Assembly (NCBI GenBank): GCA_018822835.1 | Contig: JAHJJO010000076.1 | Coordinates: 1 to 7,932, forward strand | DNA from: Patescibacteria group bacterium | GTDB taxonomy: Bacteria > Patescibacteriota > Patescibacteriia > Patescibacteriales > JAHJJO01 | Reading direction: 5' to 3' | Length of the DNA: 7,932 bases | Shown here: positions 1 through 5,711 of the stretch, piece after piece | How positions within the stretch are numbered: the stretch's first letter is position 1 | How the letters are laid out: each line of letters starts with the position of its first letter | Translations under genes and position numbers: made by a program | Notes under the pieces: generated by a model | What the model was told of the DNA's origin: nothing | What the model saw: only the letters and a program-made list of their open reading frames with translations | Database searches by the model: none

Positions 1-1848
1 GATAATATATTATTAGAAGATTATAAAATATATCAAAAATCAGCTAAATTAAAGCCAGGAACAACTATGGACAGGGCTTATACAGCCATTTCTACTCCTG
101 TTTTAGATAGCATCTCTTATGATTTAACATTAATGGCAAAGCAAGGACGGCTTGAATTTTGTGTTAATAGAGATAAAGAAATTCAGGAAATTTTTCAAGT
201 ACTAGAATCTGAACGCTGTGGAGCGCTTTTAACAGGATCTGTTGGGACAGGTAAAAGAGCGATTATTAATGGAATAGCTCGGCTTATGGTTCGTGAAAAG
301 GTGCCAAAATTTTTAAAAGATAAACGGCTTATTGAATTAGATGCTGCGCGGTTAATTAGTGGCGCGGATGCAGTTATGGCAGAAGAAAGATTATTAGTTA
401 TAATTGATGAAATTAATAAAGCAGGTAATATTATTTTATTTATTGAAAACATTGAAAATATAGTTGGCATATCATCAGGCCAGGAGCAAAGCTTGGAATT
501 ATCAGAAGTGTTAACGGGCGCTATAAACAGAAAAGAATTATATTGCCTTGCAACAGTAGAAGCGCAAAATTATGTTAGATATATTGAAGGCAAACCATTA
601 GGCAATGCAATGTCAATAATTAAAATTCAAGAGCCGAATATAAATCAAGCCATTCAAATGATAGAAAGTAAAATTAATAGATTTGAAAATAAATATCAGA
701 TATATTTTTCATATAATTCCATTGAACAAGCAGTTCAACTTTCTTCTAAATATATTAATGATAAATATTTGCCAGAAAAAGCAATAAATATTTTAGAAGC
801 GACAGCTGTACGGCTTTCTGGGCAACGACTGCAAAATGCTCAAAAATATATGTGCTCTAAAAATGATATTGCTGAAACTATAAGTAAGATAACAGGCATT
901 CCGCTTAGCGACATTACGGACATAGAAAGCGAAAAATTACTTAATTTAGAAAAATATATTCATAAACGAATGATAAATCAAAATGAAGCTGTCAATATGG
1001 TGTCAGATAGTTTGCGCAGGGCTAGAGCAGCTTTAAATTCTGGCAAACGACCCATAGCTAATTTTTTATTTTTAGGTCCAACAGGAGTTGGTAAAACAGA
1101 ATTAGCCAAAACTGTAGCTGAAGTTTATTTTGGAAATGAAAACTATATGATTCGTCTTGATATGAGCGAATATCAGCATGCTGACAGTATAGAAAAAATG
1201 ATTGGCTCTGCTGGCGGAATTAAAGGCCAGTTAACAGAAGCTGTTCGCAAACAACCGTTTTCATTGATTTTATTGGATGAATTTGAAAAATCACATCCTG
1301 ATATTTTAAATTTATTTTTGCAAGTAATGGATGATGGAAGATTGACTGATGGACAAGGAAATACAATAAATTTTACTAATTCTATTATTATTGCCACGTC
1401 CAATGCAGGCGCGCTTTATATTCAGGAACAGATTGCAAATAACCACGGATTAAATATTGACATGCAAAAATTAAAACAAACTCTAATTAATGAACATTTA
1501 AATAAAATAATGCGACCTGAATTAATTAATCGTTTTGACGGAGTAATTGTTTTTAAGCCCTTGACTATTGAGAATATTAGAGTTATAACAAAGTTAATGC
1601 TTAAAAAAATTGTTAAAGCGCTTGAGGCAAAAGGCATTGGCATGAAGATGGAAGAGCAAGGGATTTACAAATTAGCGCAAGAAGGTTATGATCCAAAATT
1701 TGGCGCGCGTCCTTTACGTAGATTATTGCAGGATAAAATAGCAAATCAAATTGCTAAAAAAATATTATCCAAAGAACTCGCAAGACGCGATATAGTCATC
1801 ATTAATGAAATTGGCGGTGTGGATATTGAAAAAGCTAGAGAATTGTGA
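1..1848 (+). CDS. ClpC/ClpB-type double AAA+ ATPase with degenerate first ATPase domain (5'-partial)
   Basis: This is a Hsp100 family AAA+ unfoldase/chaperone subunit. The frame is open to the left edge with no stop, so the N-terminus lies outside; residues here count from the Met at 67. The PVLDSISYDLTLMA motif (11-24) opens domain D1, as in ClpC. D1 is degraded. Walker A is GSVGTGKR (57-64), with Arg in place of Ser/Thr. Walker B is ILFIENIE (123-130), with EN where DE is expected. The ERRF arginine-finger stretch is GNAMS (179-183). D2 looks catalytically intact: Walker A GPTGVGKT (337-344), Walker B ILLDEFEK (401-408), sensor-1 TSN (444-446), INRF (487-490) and sensor-2 GARP (546-549). 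The aromatic pore motifs are missing: KYRG of D1 reads as ADAV, and GYVG of D2 is deleted near 380-387. There is no coiled-coil middle domain and no obvious VGF/IGF ClpP-binding tripeptide. It is therefore probably not a standard ClpP partner. Family call is sure; function is not. Confidence 0.92.
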   Translation, partial: DNILLEDYKIYQKSAKLKPGTTMDRAYTAISTPVLDSISYDLTLMAKQGRLEFCVNRDKEIQEIFQVLESERCGALLTGSVGTGKRAIINGIARLMVREKVPKFLKDKRLIELDAARLISGADAVMAEERLLVIIDEINKAGNIILFIENIENIVGISSGQEQSLELSEVLTGAINRKELYCLATVEAQNYVRYIEGKPLGNAMSIIKIQEPNINQAIQMIESKINRFENKYQIYFSYNSIEQAVQLSSKYINDKYLPEKAINILEATAVRLSGQRLQNAQKYMCSKNDIAETISKITGIPLSDITDIESEKLLNLEKYIHKRMINQNEAVNMVSDSLRRARAALNSGKRPIANFLFLGPTGVGKTELAKTVAEVYFGNENYMIRLDMSEYQHADSIEKMIGSAGGIKGQLTEAVRKQPFSLILLDEFEKSHPDILNLFLQVMDDGRLTDGQGNTINFTNSIIIATSNAGALYIQEQIANNHGLNIDMQKLKQTLINEHLNKIMRPELINRFDGVIVFKPLTIENIRVITKLMLKKIVKALEAKGIGMKMEEQGIYKLAQEGYDPKFGARPLRRLLQDKIANQIAKKILSKELARRDIVIINEIGGVDIEKAREL

Positions 1849-1869
1849 TACAATAAGTATGCGAAAAAA

Positions 1870-1980
1870 TTTTCAATAATCAATTTTCAATGATCAACAA
1901 ATAATCAATTATTAAATGATCATTTTGTAGCGTTATTCTTTGATTATTTATTGAGAATTGATTATTGAAAATTGAAAATT
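1870..1980. repeat. Inverted arrays of degenerate TCAATNN heptamers
   Basis: Two arrays of 7-nt words face each other. On the plus strand, units such as TCAATAA, TCAATTT and TCAATGA run from 1873. The same words run in reverse complement down to about 1943. A perfect 16-bp inverted match joins 1870-1885 to 1956-1971. Both arms also share the same irregular ATAA insert between units, so the arms look like inverted copies of one array rather than chance AT-rich similarity. The array starts 21 nt after the ATPase stop codon. As RNA it could fold into a long hairpin, but no U-tract follows, so terminator function is uncertain. Confidence 0.75.
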
Positions 1981-1988
1981 ATAAAATT

Positions 1989-2090
1989 ATGTTTGTCAAT
2001 CCTGATAAAATGGAAATAACTTTTTTAAAAATTTTCGCCATAGAATTTATAACTTTATCAATGGTTATTTTATTATTGATAGTTATATAA
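1989..2090 (+). CDS. Possible 33-residue hydrophobic micropeptide
   Basis: An ATG-started frame of 33 codons plus TAA begins just after the inverted TCAAT repeat. It encodes a short polar start (MFVNPDKMEI) followed by an almost wholly hydrophobic stretch ending in LLLIVI, which would make one membrane segment. There is no ribosome-binding motif and I recognise no family. It is too short to be SecE, although SecE often sits near rpmG. In DNA this AT-rich a hydrophobic open frame of this size can arise by chance. The rest of the 332-nt gap 1849-2180 holds only repeats and a possible promoter. Confidence 0.15.
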   Translation: MFVNPDKMEITFLKIFAIEFITLSMVILLLIVI

Positions 2091-2135
2091 CATAACATGG
2101 CTCTAAATTCAAAAATATAAATTTCATAAGGCTAA

Positions 2136-2164
2136 TTGACTTTTAACTTTATAGACTTTATGAA
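2136..2164 (+). promoter_or_regulatory. Possible sigma-70-type promoter for rpmG
   Basis: TTGACT (2136-2141) and TATGAA (2159-2164) are separated by 17 nt. Transcription would start near 2171, about ten bases before the rpmG ATG, giving a very short leader with no Shine-Dalgarno. The -35 box is close to consensus and the -10 box matches at four of six positions. The elements overlap the ACTTT repeat array. Confidence 0.35.
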
Positions 2165-2175
2165 CTTTTAACTTA
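2139..2175 (+). repeat. ACTTT-family degenerate tandem repeat upstream of rpmG
   Basis: Five ACTTT-type cores begin at 2139, 2146, 2155, 2164 and 2171, at spacings of 7, 9, 9 and 7 nt. The last core is ACTTA. The segment 2141-2157 (TTTTAACTTTATAGACT) recurs exactly at 3600-3616, and ACTTTATGAACT at 2155-2166 recurs exactly at 3456-3467. The same family therefore precedes rpmG, tRNA-Trp and the HU gene. Confidence 0.7.
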
Positions 2176-2180
2176 TTATT

Positions 2181-2342
2181 ATGTCCCAAGATAATCTTAT
2201 AAAACTAACTTGCAATGAATGTAAAAAAGATAATTATTTTTCACGCAAGAACAAAAAAACTATTAAAGCAAAGCTTGAATTAAAAAAATATTGCAAGCAT
2301 TGCAAGCAACATGTTTTGCATAAAGAAACGAAATTAAAGTAA
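2181..2342 (+). CDS. rpmG: 50S ribosomal protein bL33
   Basis: This 53-residue basic protein of the large ribosomal subunit sits near the E site. It is too short for ordinary ORF cut-offs. A zinc-ribbon pattern is visible: CNEC at 11-14 and CKHC at 38-41, linked by a lysine-rich stretch beginning NYFSRKNKK, as in zinc-binding bL33 proteins. Length is normal for the family. The ATG at 2181 is the only start giving the full domain, and no Shine-Dalgarno precedes it. The permease gene begins 5 nt after its stop, so the two are probably co-transcribed. In many bacteria rpmG, tRNA-Trp, secE and nusG are neighbours. Here tRNA-Trp follows about 1.1 kb later and secE/nusG are not seen. Confidence 0.93.
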   Translation: MSQDNLIKLTCNECKKDNYFSRKNKKTIKAKLELKKYCKHCKQHVLHKETKLK

Positions 2343-2347
2343 TTTTT

Positions 2348-3373
2348 ATGAACAAAAATTTAATTTCTAAATTTTTTTTATTTTTTTTAATTATTGCTGT
2401 TATTTATGCATGCTATCTGCTTTTTAAGCCGTTTTTAATTGAAATTATAGCTGCGACTATTTTAGTTTCCATTTTTTATAGACCTTATGAATGGCTTGTT
2501 TGCAAATTTAGAGGCAGAAAAAAAATAGCAGCGCTATTAATGTGTTTGCTTGTAATTTTAATAATTATTATTCCTTTAGTTAATTTAATAATTTATACCG
2601 CACAACAATCTGTTATCGCTTATTCGGAAATAATTGATTTTACAAACAAAAACAATCTTGATCAAATAATTAAAAATAGTGTTTTGGAAAAAATGAGTTT
2701 ATTAAATATTAATAGTGAAAGTTTAAAAACTTTTATGGTTGATATTGCAAAAAAATTCAGTAATTGGCTTGTAGTAGGGGCGACAAGTTTAGTTAAAGGC
2801 ACAACAAATTTTATTATTTCATTAATTATAATCATTTTTACTATGTTTTTCTTTTTTGTAGATGGTAAAAAAATAATTGAAAAAATTATGATTTGGACGC
2901 CTTTAGAAAATAAATATGACCGTAAAATATTTAAAAAATTTAGAGATATTAGTTTTGTAGCGATAATTTCAACTTTTGTTACGGCTATCGCGCAAGGAAT
3001 TATAGGCGCTGTTGGATTTTTTATAATTGGATTGCCAGTTTTTTTTCCTGGATTATTTATGGCTTTTTTTTCACTTTTACCATATATTGGACCTGTGTTG
3101 ATTTGGTTGCCTGTTGGAATTTATTTATTAATAGCAGGGCAAATTTGGCAAGGCATATTTTTGTTAACTTGGGGCGGTTTAATAGTGAGTATGATTGACA
3201 ATTTAATCAGGGCGTATATTATTAAAGGAAAAGCGCAAGTACATCCTATTTTTATTATCTTTTCTATTTTAGGCGGAATTTCTTTATTTGGATTTTGGGG
3301 AATTATTTTTGGTCCTTTAATTATTTCTTTGGCGGCAACTGTGATGCATATTTATGAAACAGAATATAAGTAA
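2348..3373 (+). CDS. AI-2E/PerM (UPF0118) family membrane permease
   Basis: This is a 341-residue integral inner-membrane protein of the AI-2E transporter (PerM, UPF0118) family. Hydrophobic segments lie near residues 8-45, 60-83, 152-171, 203-262, 265-283 and 299-333, with a longer polar region at about 90-140, the family layout. Diagnostic C-terminal motifs are present: SLLPYIGP (242-249), IDNLIR (283-288), then GKAQVHP (294-300) and GGISLFGFWG (309-318). Length matches the usual 340-370. Characterised members have been linked to autoinducer-2 export or to Na+/H+ antiport, so the substrate cannot be given from sequence. The ATG at 2348 follows the rpmG stop by 5 nt, suggesting an operon with translational coupling. 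A repeat hairpin starts right after the stop. Confidence 0.9.
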   Translation: MNKNLISKFFLFFLIIAVIYACYLLFKPFLIEIIAATILVSIFYRPYEWLVCKFRGRKKIAALLMCLLVILIIIIPLVNLIIYTAQQSVIAYSEIIDFTNKNNLDQIIKNSVLEKMSLLNINSESLKTFMVDIAKKFSNWLVVGATSLVKGTTNFIISLIIIIFTMFFFFVDGKKIIEKIMIWTPLENKYDRKIFKKFRDISFVAIISTFVTAIAQGIIGAVGFFIIGLPVFFPGLFMAFFSLLPYIGPVLIWLPVGIYLLIAGQIWQGIFLLTWGGLIVSMIDNLIRAYIIKGKAQVHPIFIIFSILGGISLFGFWGIIFGPLIISLAATVMHIYETEYK

Positions 3374-3467
3374 GTTTAAAGTTATAAAGTTATAAAGTTA
3401 AAAGTTGATTGAAGAAAATTAAATAAAAAATTAACTTTTAACTTTATAACTTTAAACTTTATGAACT
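3374..3467. repeat. Inverted ACTTT-family repeat pair before tRNA-Trp
   Basis: A perfect 22-bp inverted repeat joins 3385-3406 to 3433-3454, with a 26-nt A-rich loop. Each arm is itself a degenerate tandem array of the ACTTT word; cores in the right arm start at 3434, 3441, 3449, 3456 and 3465. The left arm carries one extra 8-nt unit. The array begins immediately after the permease stop and ends 6 nt before the tRNA. The RNA would form a strong AT-rich hairpin, but the lack of a U-tract makes classical termination uncertain. Confidence 0.8.
3437..3465 (+). promoter_or_regulatory. Possible promoter for tRNA-Trp inside the repeat
   Basis: TTTAAC (3437-3442) and TATGAA (3460-3465) lie 17 nt apart. 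The -10 box is 8 nt before the mature tRNA 5' end, so the transcript would have almost no leader. Both boxes are made of ACTTT-repeat sequence, and the -35 match is weak (three of six). The same TATGAA word is the proposed -10 of rpmG. Confidence 0.28.
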
Positions 3468-3473
3468 AATTTT

Positions 3474-3544
3474 GCGGGTGTGGTGAAACGGTATCACAGC
3501 GGTCTCCAAAACCGCTATTTCGGGTTCAAGTCCTGACACCCGCG
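3474..3544 (+). tRNA. trnW: tRNA-Trp (anticodon CCA)
   Basis: A full 71-nt cloverleaf folds. The acceptor GCGGGTG (3474-3480) pairs with CACCCGC (3537-3543). The D stem is 4 bp (3483-3486 with 3494-3497) and its loop contains GG. The anticodon stem GCGGT/ACCGC encloses the loop CTCCAAA (3504-3510), with anticodon CCA at 3506-3508. The T loop is TTCAAGT (3525-3531) on a 5-bp stem with one G-U pair. The discriminator base is G (3544), as expected for tryptophan. The 3' CCA is not encoded and must be added after transcription. The standard CCA anticodon gives no hint of UGA reassignment to Trp. Confidence 0.96.
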
Positions 3545-3552
3545 CTATATTT

Positions 3553-3616
3553 CGGATGTCAGATATCAGATGTCGGATTTCAGATATCAGATTTCAGATT
3601 TTTAACTTTATAGACT
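3553..3616 (+). repeat. Seven-unit CAGATNT heptamer array joined to an ACTTT fragment
   Basis: Seven exact-length 7-nt units run from 3553 to 3601, with consensus C(A/G)GAT(A/G/T)T; examples are CGGATGT, CAGATAT and CAGATTT. The array abuts a 17-nt copy of ACTTT-family sequence (3600-3616) identical to 2141-2157. It lies between tRNA-Trp and the HU gene. TTTAAC (3601-3606) and TATTAA (3624-3629) are spaced 17 nt apart and could be a weak promoter for the HU gene. Confidence 0.8.
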
Positions 3617-3717
3617 GTTTACATATTAATTAGAATTTAGAATTAATAATTTAAAACATGGACTTGTTGCAAAAGCAAATTTATAATTTAAATTTTAATT
3701 TTAAATTAAAAAAAGTT

Positions 3718-3999
3718 ATGGCAAAAATGACAAAGTCACAATTAGTAGCAGCCTTAGCTGAAAAAACAGAGTTAAGCAAAAAGGTTTCTGCTGATGTTTT
3801 GGAACTTTTAGCTGAAATGGCCTACACAGAGGTCAAAAAGAATGGAGAATTTACCATTCCTGGAATCGGTAAATTAGTAAAAGCTCACAGGAAAGCAAGA
3901 ATGGGTCGCAATCCTGCTACTGGTGAGGAAATTAAAATTGCCGCTAAAACGGTTGTAAAATTTCGTGTAGCAAAAGCGGCAAAAGACGCTGTCCTCTAA
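3718..3999 (+). CDS. hup: HU-family DNA-binding protein
   Basis: This is a small nucleoid protein of the HU/IHF family that binds and bends DNA as a dimer. From the Met at 3718 it is 93 residues (MAKMTKSQLVAALAEK...), close to the family's usual 90. The helical N-terminus is followed by the beta-sheet core (FTIPGIGKL) and the DNA-contacting arm with GRNPATGEEI, where the conserved proline inserts into DNA. The tail VKFRVAKAAKDAVL matches the final helix. An in-frame ATG at 3658 would add 20 residues unlike any HU N-terminus and lying in very AT-rich sequence, so I prefer 3718. Neither start has a Shine-Dalgarno. IHF rather than HU cannot be excluded, but the sequence is HU-like. Confidence 0.92.
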   Translation: MAKMTKSQLVAALAEKTELSKKVSADVLELLAEMAYTEVKKNGEFTIPGIGKLVKAHRKARMGRNPATGEEIKIAAKTVVKFRVAKAAKDAVL

Positions 4000-4040
4000 A
4001 TAGATAATTAAATTATTTATTTACCTTGTATAAATAAATT

Positions 4041-4200
4041 CTCTGATCCCAGTTAGATATAAACCATTATCTAACGGGATAAATAAAATCGGAGGTAGAT
4101 AAATCATCGCAGTCGGTGGTTAATGACACCGACAAACGATGCCTATTTAACAGGGTTTACTACAAAAAACCCGATTCGCTATGACGAATCGGGTTTTTTA
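4041..4200 (+). ncRNA. Candidate structured small RNA ending in an intrinsic terminator
   Basis: Three stems follow one another between the HU stop and the convergent flippase. Stem 1: 4046-4050 with 4076-4080, then 4052-4059 with 4068-4075, giving 13 bp, one bulged A and an 8-nt loop. Stem 2: CATCG (4105-4109) with CGATG (4137-4141), enclosing GTCGGTG/CACCGAC (4112-4118 with 4127-4133). Stem 3 is the terminator at 4164-4199. A single-stranded GGAGGT (4091-4096) lies between stems 1 and 2. GGGTTT at 4153-4158 could alternatively pair with AAACCC at 4167-4172, competing with the terminator. A TATAAA box (4029-4034) would start transcription near 4041, though its -35 is poor. No plus-strand gene follows, so it is not an obvious riboswitch. 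It does not resemble 5S, 4.5S/SRP, tmRNA or RNase P RNA. It may instead be a structured HU 3' UTR. Confidence 0.5.
4164..4199. terminator. Bidirectional intrinsic terminator between HU/small RNA and flippase
   Basis: A perfect 15-bp stem pairs 4164-4178 with 4185-4199 around the 6-nt loop CTATGA. The GC-rich core ACCCGATTCG is flanked by six A on the left and six T on the right, so each strand ends in a U-tract. It closes the plus-strand HU/small-RNA unit and the minus-strand flippase unit, 40 nt beyond the flippase stop. Confidence 0.92.
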
Positions 4201-4238
4201 AGTAGAGTCTAAACACCGTAGCATGCCATGAATATTAT

Positions 4239-4272
4239 GTTACGTGTTATGTGTTGTGTGTTGTGTGTTTGT
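4239..4272 (-). repeat. ACATAAC-family heptamer array overlapping the flippase 3' end
   Basis: On the plus strand the units are GTTACGT (4239-4245), GTTATGT (4246-4252), two copies of GTTGTGT (4253-4266) and a partial unit. On the minus strand this is the ACATAAC family that also lies between rodA and the bL25 gene. The flippase TAA stop and its last ten residues (TNTQHTTHNT) are read from this array. No inverted partner lies nearby. Confidence 0.75.
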
Positions 4273-5649
4273 CAACACTGCCAAAGACGCAAAATAAATA
4301 ATAATTGACAAAAACAAAACTATAAATAAATTCATATTAATTGGCAAGACGTATAATGTTAAAGCCATTATGGAGCATGCTATCAAAGATTTTATAGTCA
4401 TTTTAAAATTAGGGAAAAATTGAGTATATTTCCAAACATAATATCCTGTAGCGCCAGCAATAAATAATTCAATAAAAATAGTAACCCATGCCGCGCCAAC
4501 ATAAGAATAGCGTGGAATAAAAATTAAATAACCAATAAGCGCTATTACTCCCGCAAAAACATACGCTTTAATAAGACACTTTTGTTTGTTAACAGCAATG
4601 ATTGCGTGAGAAAATATGCATCCAATAAAAATAGCTCCTATTGCTATAATTAAAATTTTTAATACAGAGCCTGAAGCAATAAATTTCTCGCCAGCAATTA
4701 AAACCATTATTTGTTTAGATAAAAATTGCGCTCCAACAATTAATGGTATCGCCAGCACAATCATAAAATCAAAAGATTTTTGCAAAACCCTCTTAAAATC
4801 ATCTTGTTTTTTTTCAGCCCATTTTATTGTTAAAACAGGCAAGATAATTCCTGCGAACATGAAAGGCAAAGTGATTAAAACATCAATTGCCCTATAAGAT
4901 GCGCCATAAATTCCTACTTCTGCTTGTGTTTTAACTAATGACAAAATTAAAGTATCAGCTTTCAAATAAATTAAATTCAAAGCGATTGTTAAAGACAATG
5001 GCCATGCTTTTTTAATTGTTGTTCTCCAAATCGAAAAATCAAATTCTAATTTGATTTGTACAAATCTTTTAGACAAGAAAAAAAGAAGGAAAAAATTAAT
5101 AGCGCTTGAGCAAACAGTTGTTATTAAAATGCTTATTAAACCAAAATTGCATTTTACAACAACTATGATTCCAAATACTAAAACAAGTCGTCCAACAATT
5201 TCTGCAATGCAAACTCTTTCCATTTTTAGTTTTTTTTGGAATAAACTTGTTAAAATTTGAGTTAGCGCAATAAACAAGAATGATGTTGCTGCTATAATTA
5301 CGCCTAATTTAATTGATTTATTATAAGGAAAAAAGAATATTATTAAAACTGCAAATACCAAAAGAACAATAGTAGAAATTAAACGAAATGTAAAAATATT
5401 GCTTAAAATTTTATTTTTATCAGCATTTAATTCGCTTATCATTTGCGTAGCAACTAAAGTTAAGCCAAAATCAGAAAGAATAGCAAAAAATGATAAGAAA
5501 GTTATAATTGTAATATATTCGCCAAATCCGGTTTGGTCTAAATATCGCGCAACAATTGCTATAGCAATTAATCCCAAAATTGAAGTAACGACTTTACTGA
5601 CTACTTGAATTATAGTATTATAAGCAATTTTGGCTAACAAATTTTTCAT
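4240..5649 (-). CDS. Oligosaccharide/polysaccharide flippase (MOP superfamily, Wzx-like)
   Basis: This 469-residue polytopic inner-membrane protein belongs to the polysaccharide biosynthesis family, which flips lipid-linked glycans across the membrane. The amphipathic N-terminus leads into the typical first segment, with VARYLDQTGFGEY at 33-45. Repeated hydrophobic helices (roughly 12-14) follow to the end. The region ADTLILSLVKTQAEVGIYGA (231-250) and FMFAGIILPVL (263-273) are hallmarks of Wzx-like exporters. Length is normal for the family. The glycan is unknown, since no glycosyltransferases are in the window. The related lipid II flippase MurJ is less likely by motif. An intrinsic terminator ends about 12 nt before the ATG, and no Shine-Dalgarno is present. 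The last ten residues (TNTQHTTHNT) and the stop come from a heptamer repeat, so the ancestral C-terminus probably ended earlier. Confidence 0.88.
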   Translation of the reverse strand: MKNLLAKIAYNTIIQVVSKVVTSILGLIAIAIVARYLDQTGFGEYITIITFLSFFAILSDFGLTLVATQMISELNADKNKILSNIFTFRLISTIVLLVFAVLIIFFFPYNKSIKLGVIIAATSFLFIALTQILTSLFQKKLKMERVCIAEIVGRLVLVFGIIVVVKCNFGLISILITTVCSSAINFFLLFFLSKRFVQIKLEFDFSIWRTTIKKAWPLSLTIALNLIYLKADTLILSLVKTQAEVGIYGASYRAIDVLITLPFMFAGIILPVLTIKWAEKKQDDFKRVLQKSFDFMIVLAIPLIVGAQFLSKQIMVLIAGEKFIASGSVLKILIIAIGAIFIGCIFSHAIIAVNKQKCLIKAYVFAGVIALIGYLIFIPRYSYVGAAWVTIFIELFIAGATGYYVWKYTQFFPNFKMTIKSLIACSIMALTLYVLPINMNLFIVLFLSIIIYFASLAVLTNTQHTTHNT

Positions 5650-5660
5650 GTTTTTTCAAC

Positions 5661-5704
5661 AAAAAAACAAAAGCTGAGCTTCTAAAATCCTCAAAGCTCA
5701 GCTT
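5661..5704 (-). terminator. Intrinsic terminator between bL25 gene and flippase gene
   Basis: A perfect 11-bp stem (AAGCTGAGCTT at 5671-5681 with AAGCTCAGCTT at 5694-5704) has a 12-nt loop. On the minus strand it is followed by TTTTG and seven T, a good U-tract. It lies just after the bL25 stop and ends about 12 nt before the flippase ATG at 5649. That leaves no room for a promoter between the two, so it may act as an attenuator for the flippase. T-richness on the plus-strand side gives it weak bidirectional character. Confidence 0.85.
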
Positions 5705-5711
5705 CTGTTTT

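Noticed and set aside
195..1643. Minus-strand open frames inside the ATPase gene
   Set aside because: They are antisense shadows of a strongly conserved AAA+ coding frame with no family-like motifs of their own.
3474..3544. Alternative genetic code (UGA as Trp or Gly)
   Set aside because: The tRNA-Trp anticodon is standard CCA, the ATPase frame ends at TGA, and no gene needs an internal TGA read as sense.
3553..3601. Possible CRISPR array at the heptamer repeats
   Set aside because: Units are 7 nt and contiguous with no unique spacers, and no cas genes are visible, so it is a short tandem repeat.
3658..3717. HU starting at the upstream ATG (20 extra residues)
   Set aside because: The extension is unlike HU N-termini and lies in low-complexity AT-rich sequence; the internal MAKMTKSQL start gives a normal 93-residue HU.
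4041..4200. Riboswitch controlling the flippase
   Set aside because: The hairpins and terminator lie beyond the flippase 3' end and on the opposite strand sense, so they cannot be its leader.
4041..4200. Known housekeeping RNAs (5S, SRP, 6S, tmRNA, RNase P)
   Set aside because: No conserved core motifs of these RNAs are visible and the fold is only local hairpins; 6S cannot be excluded with certainty but lacks its long bulged rod.
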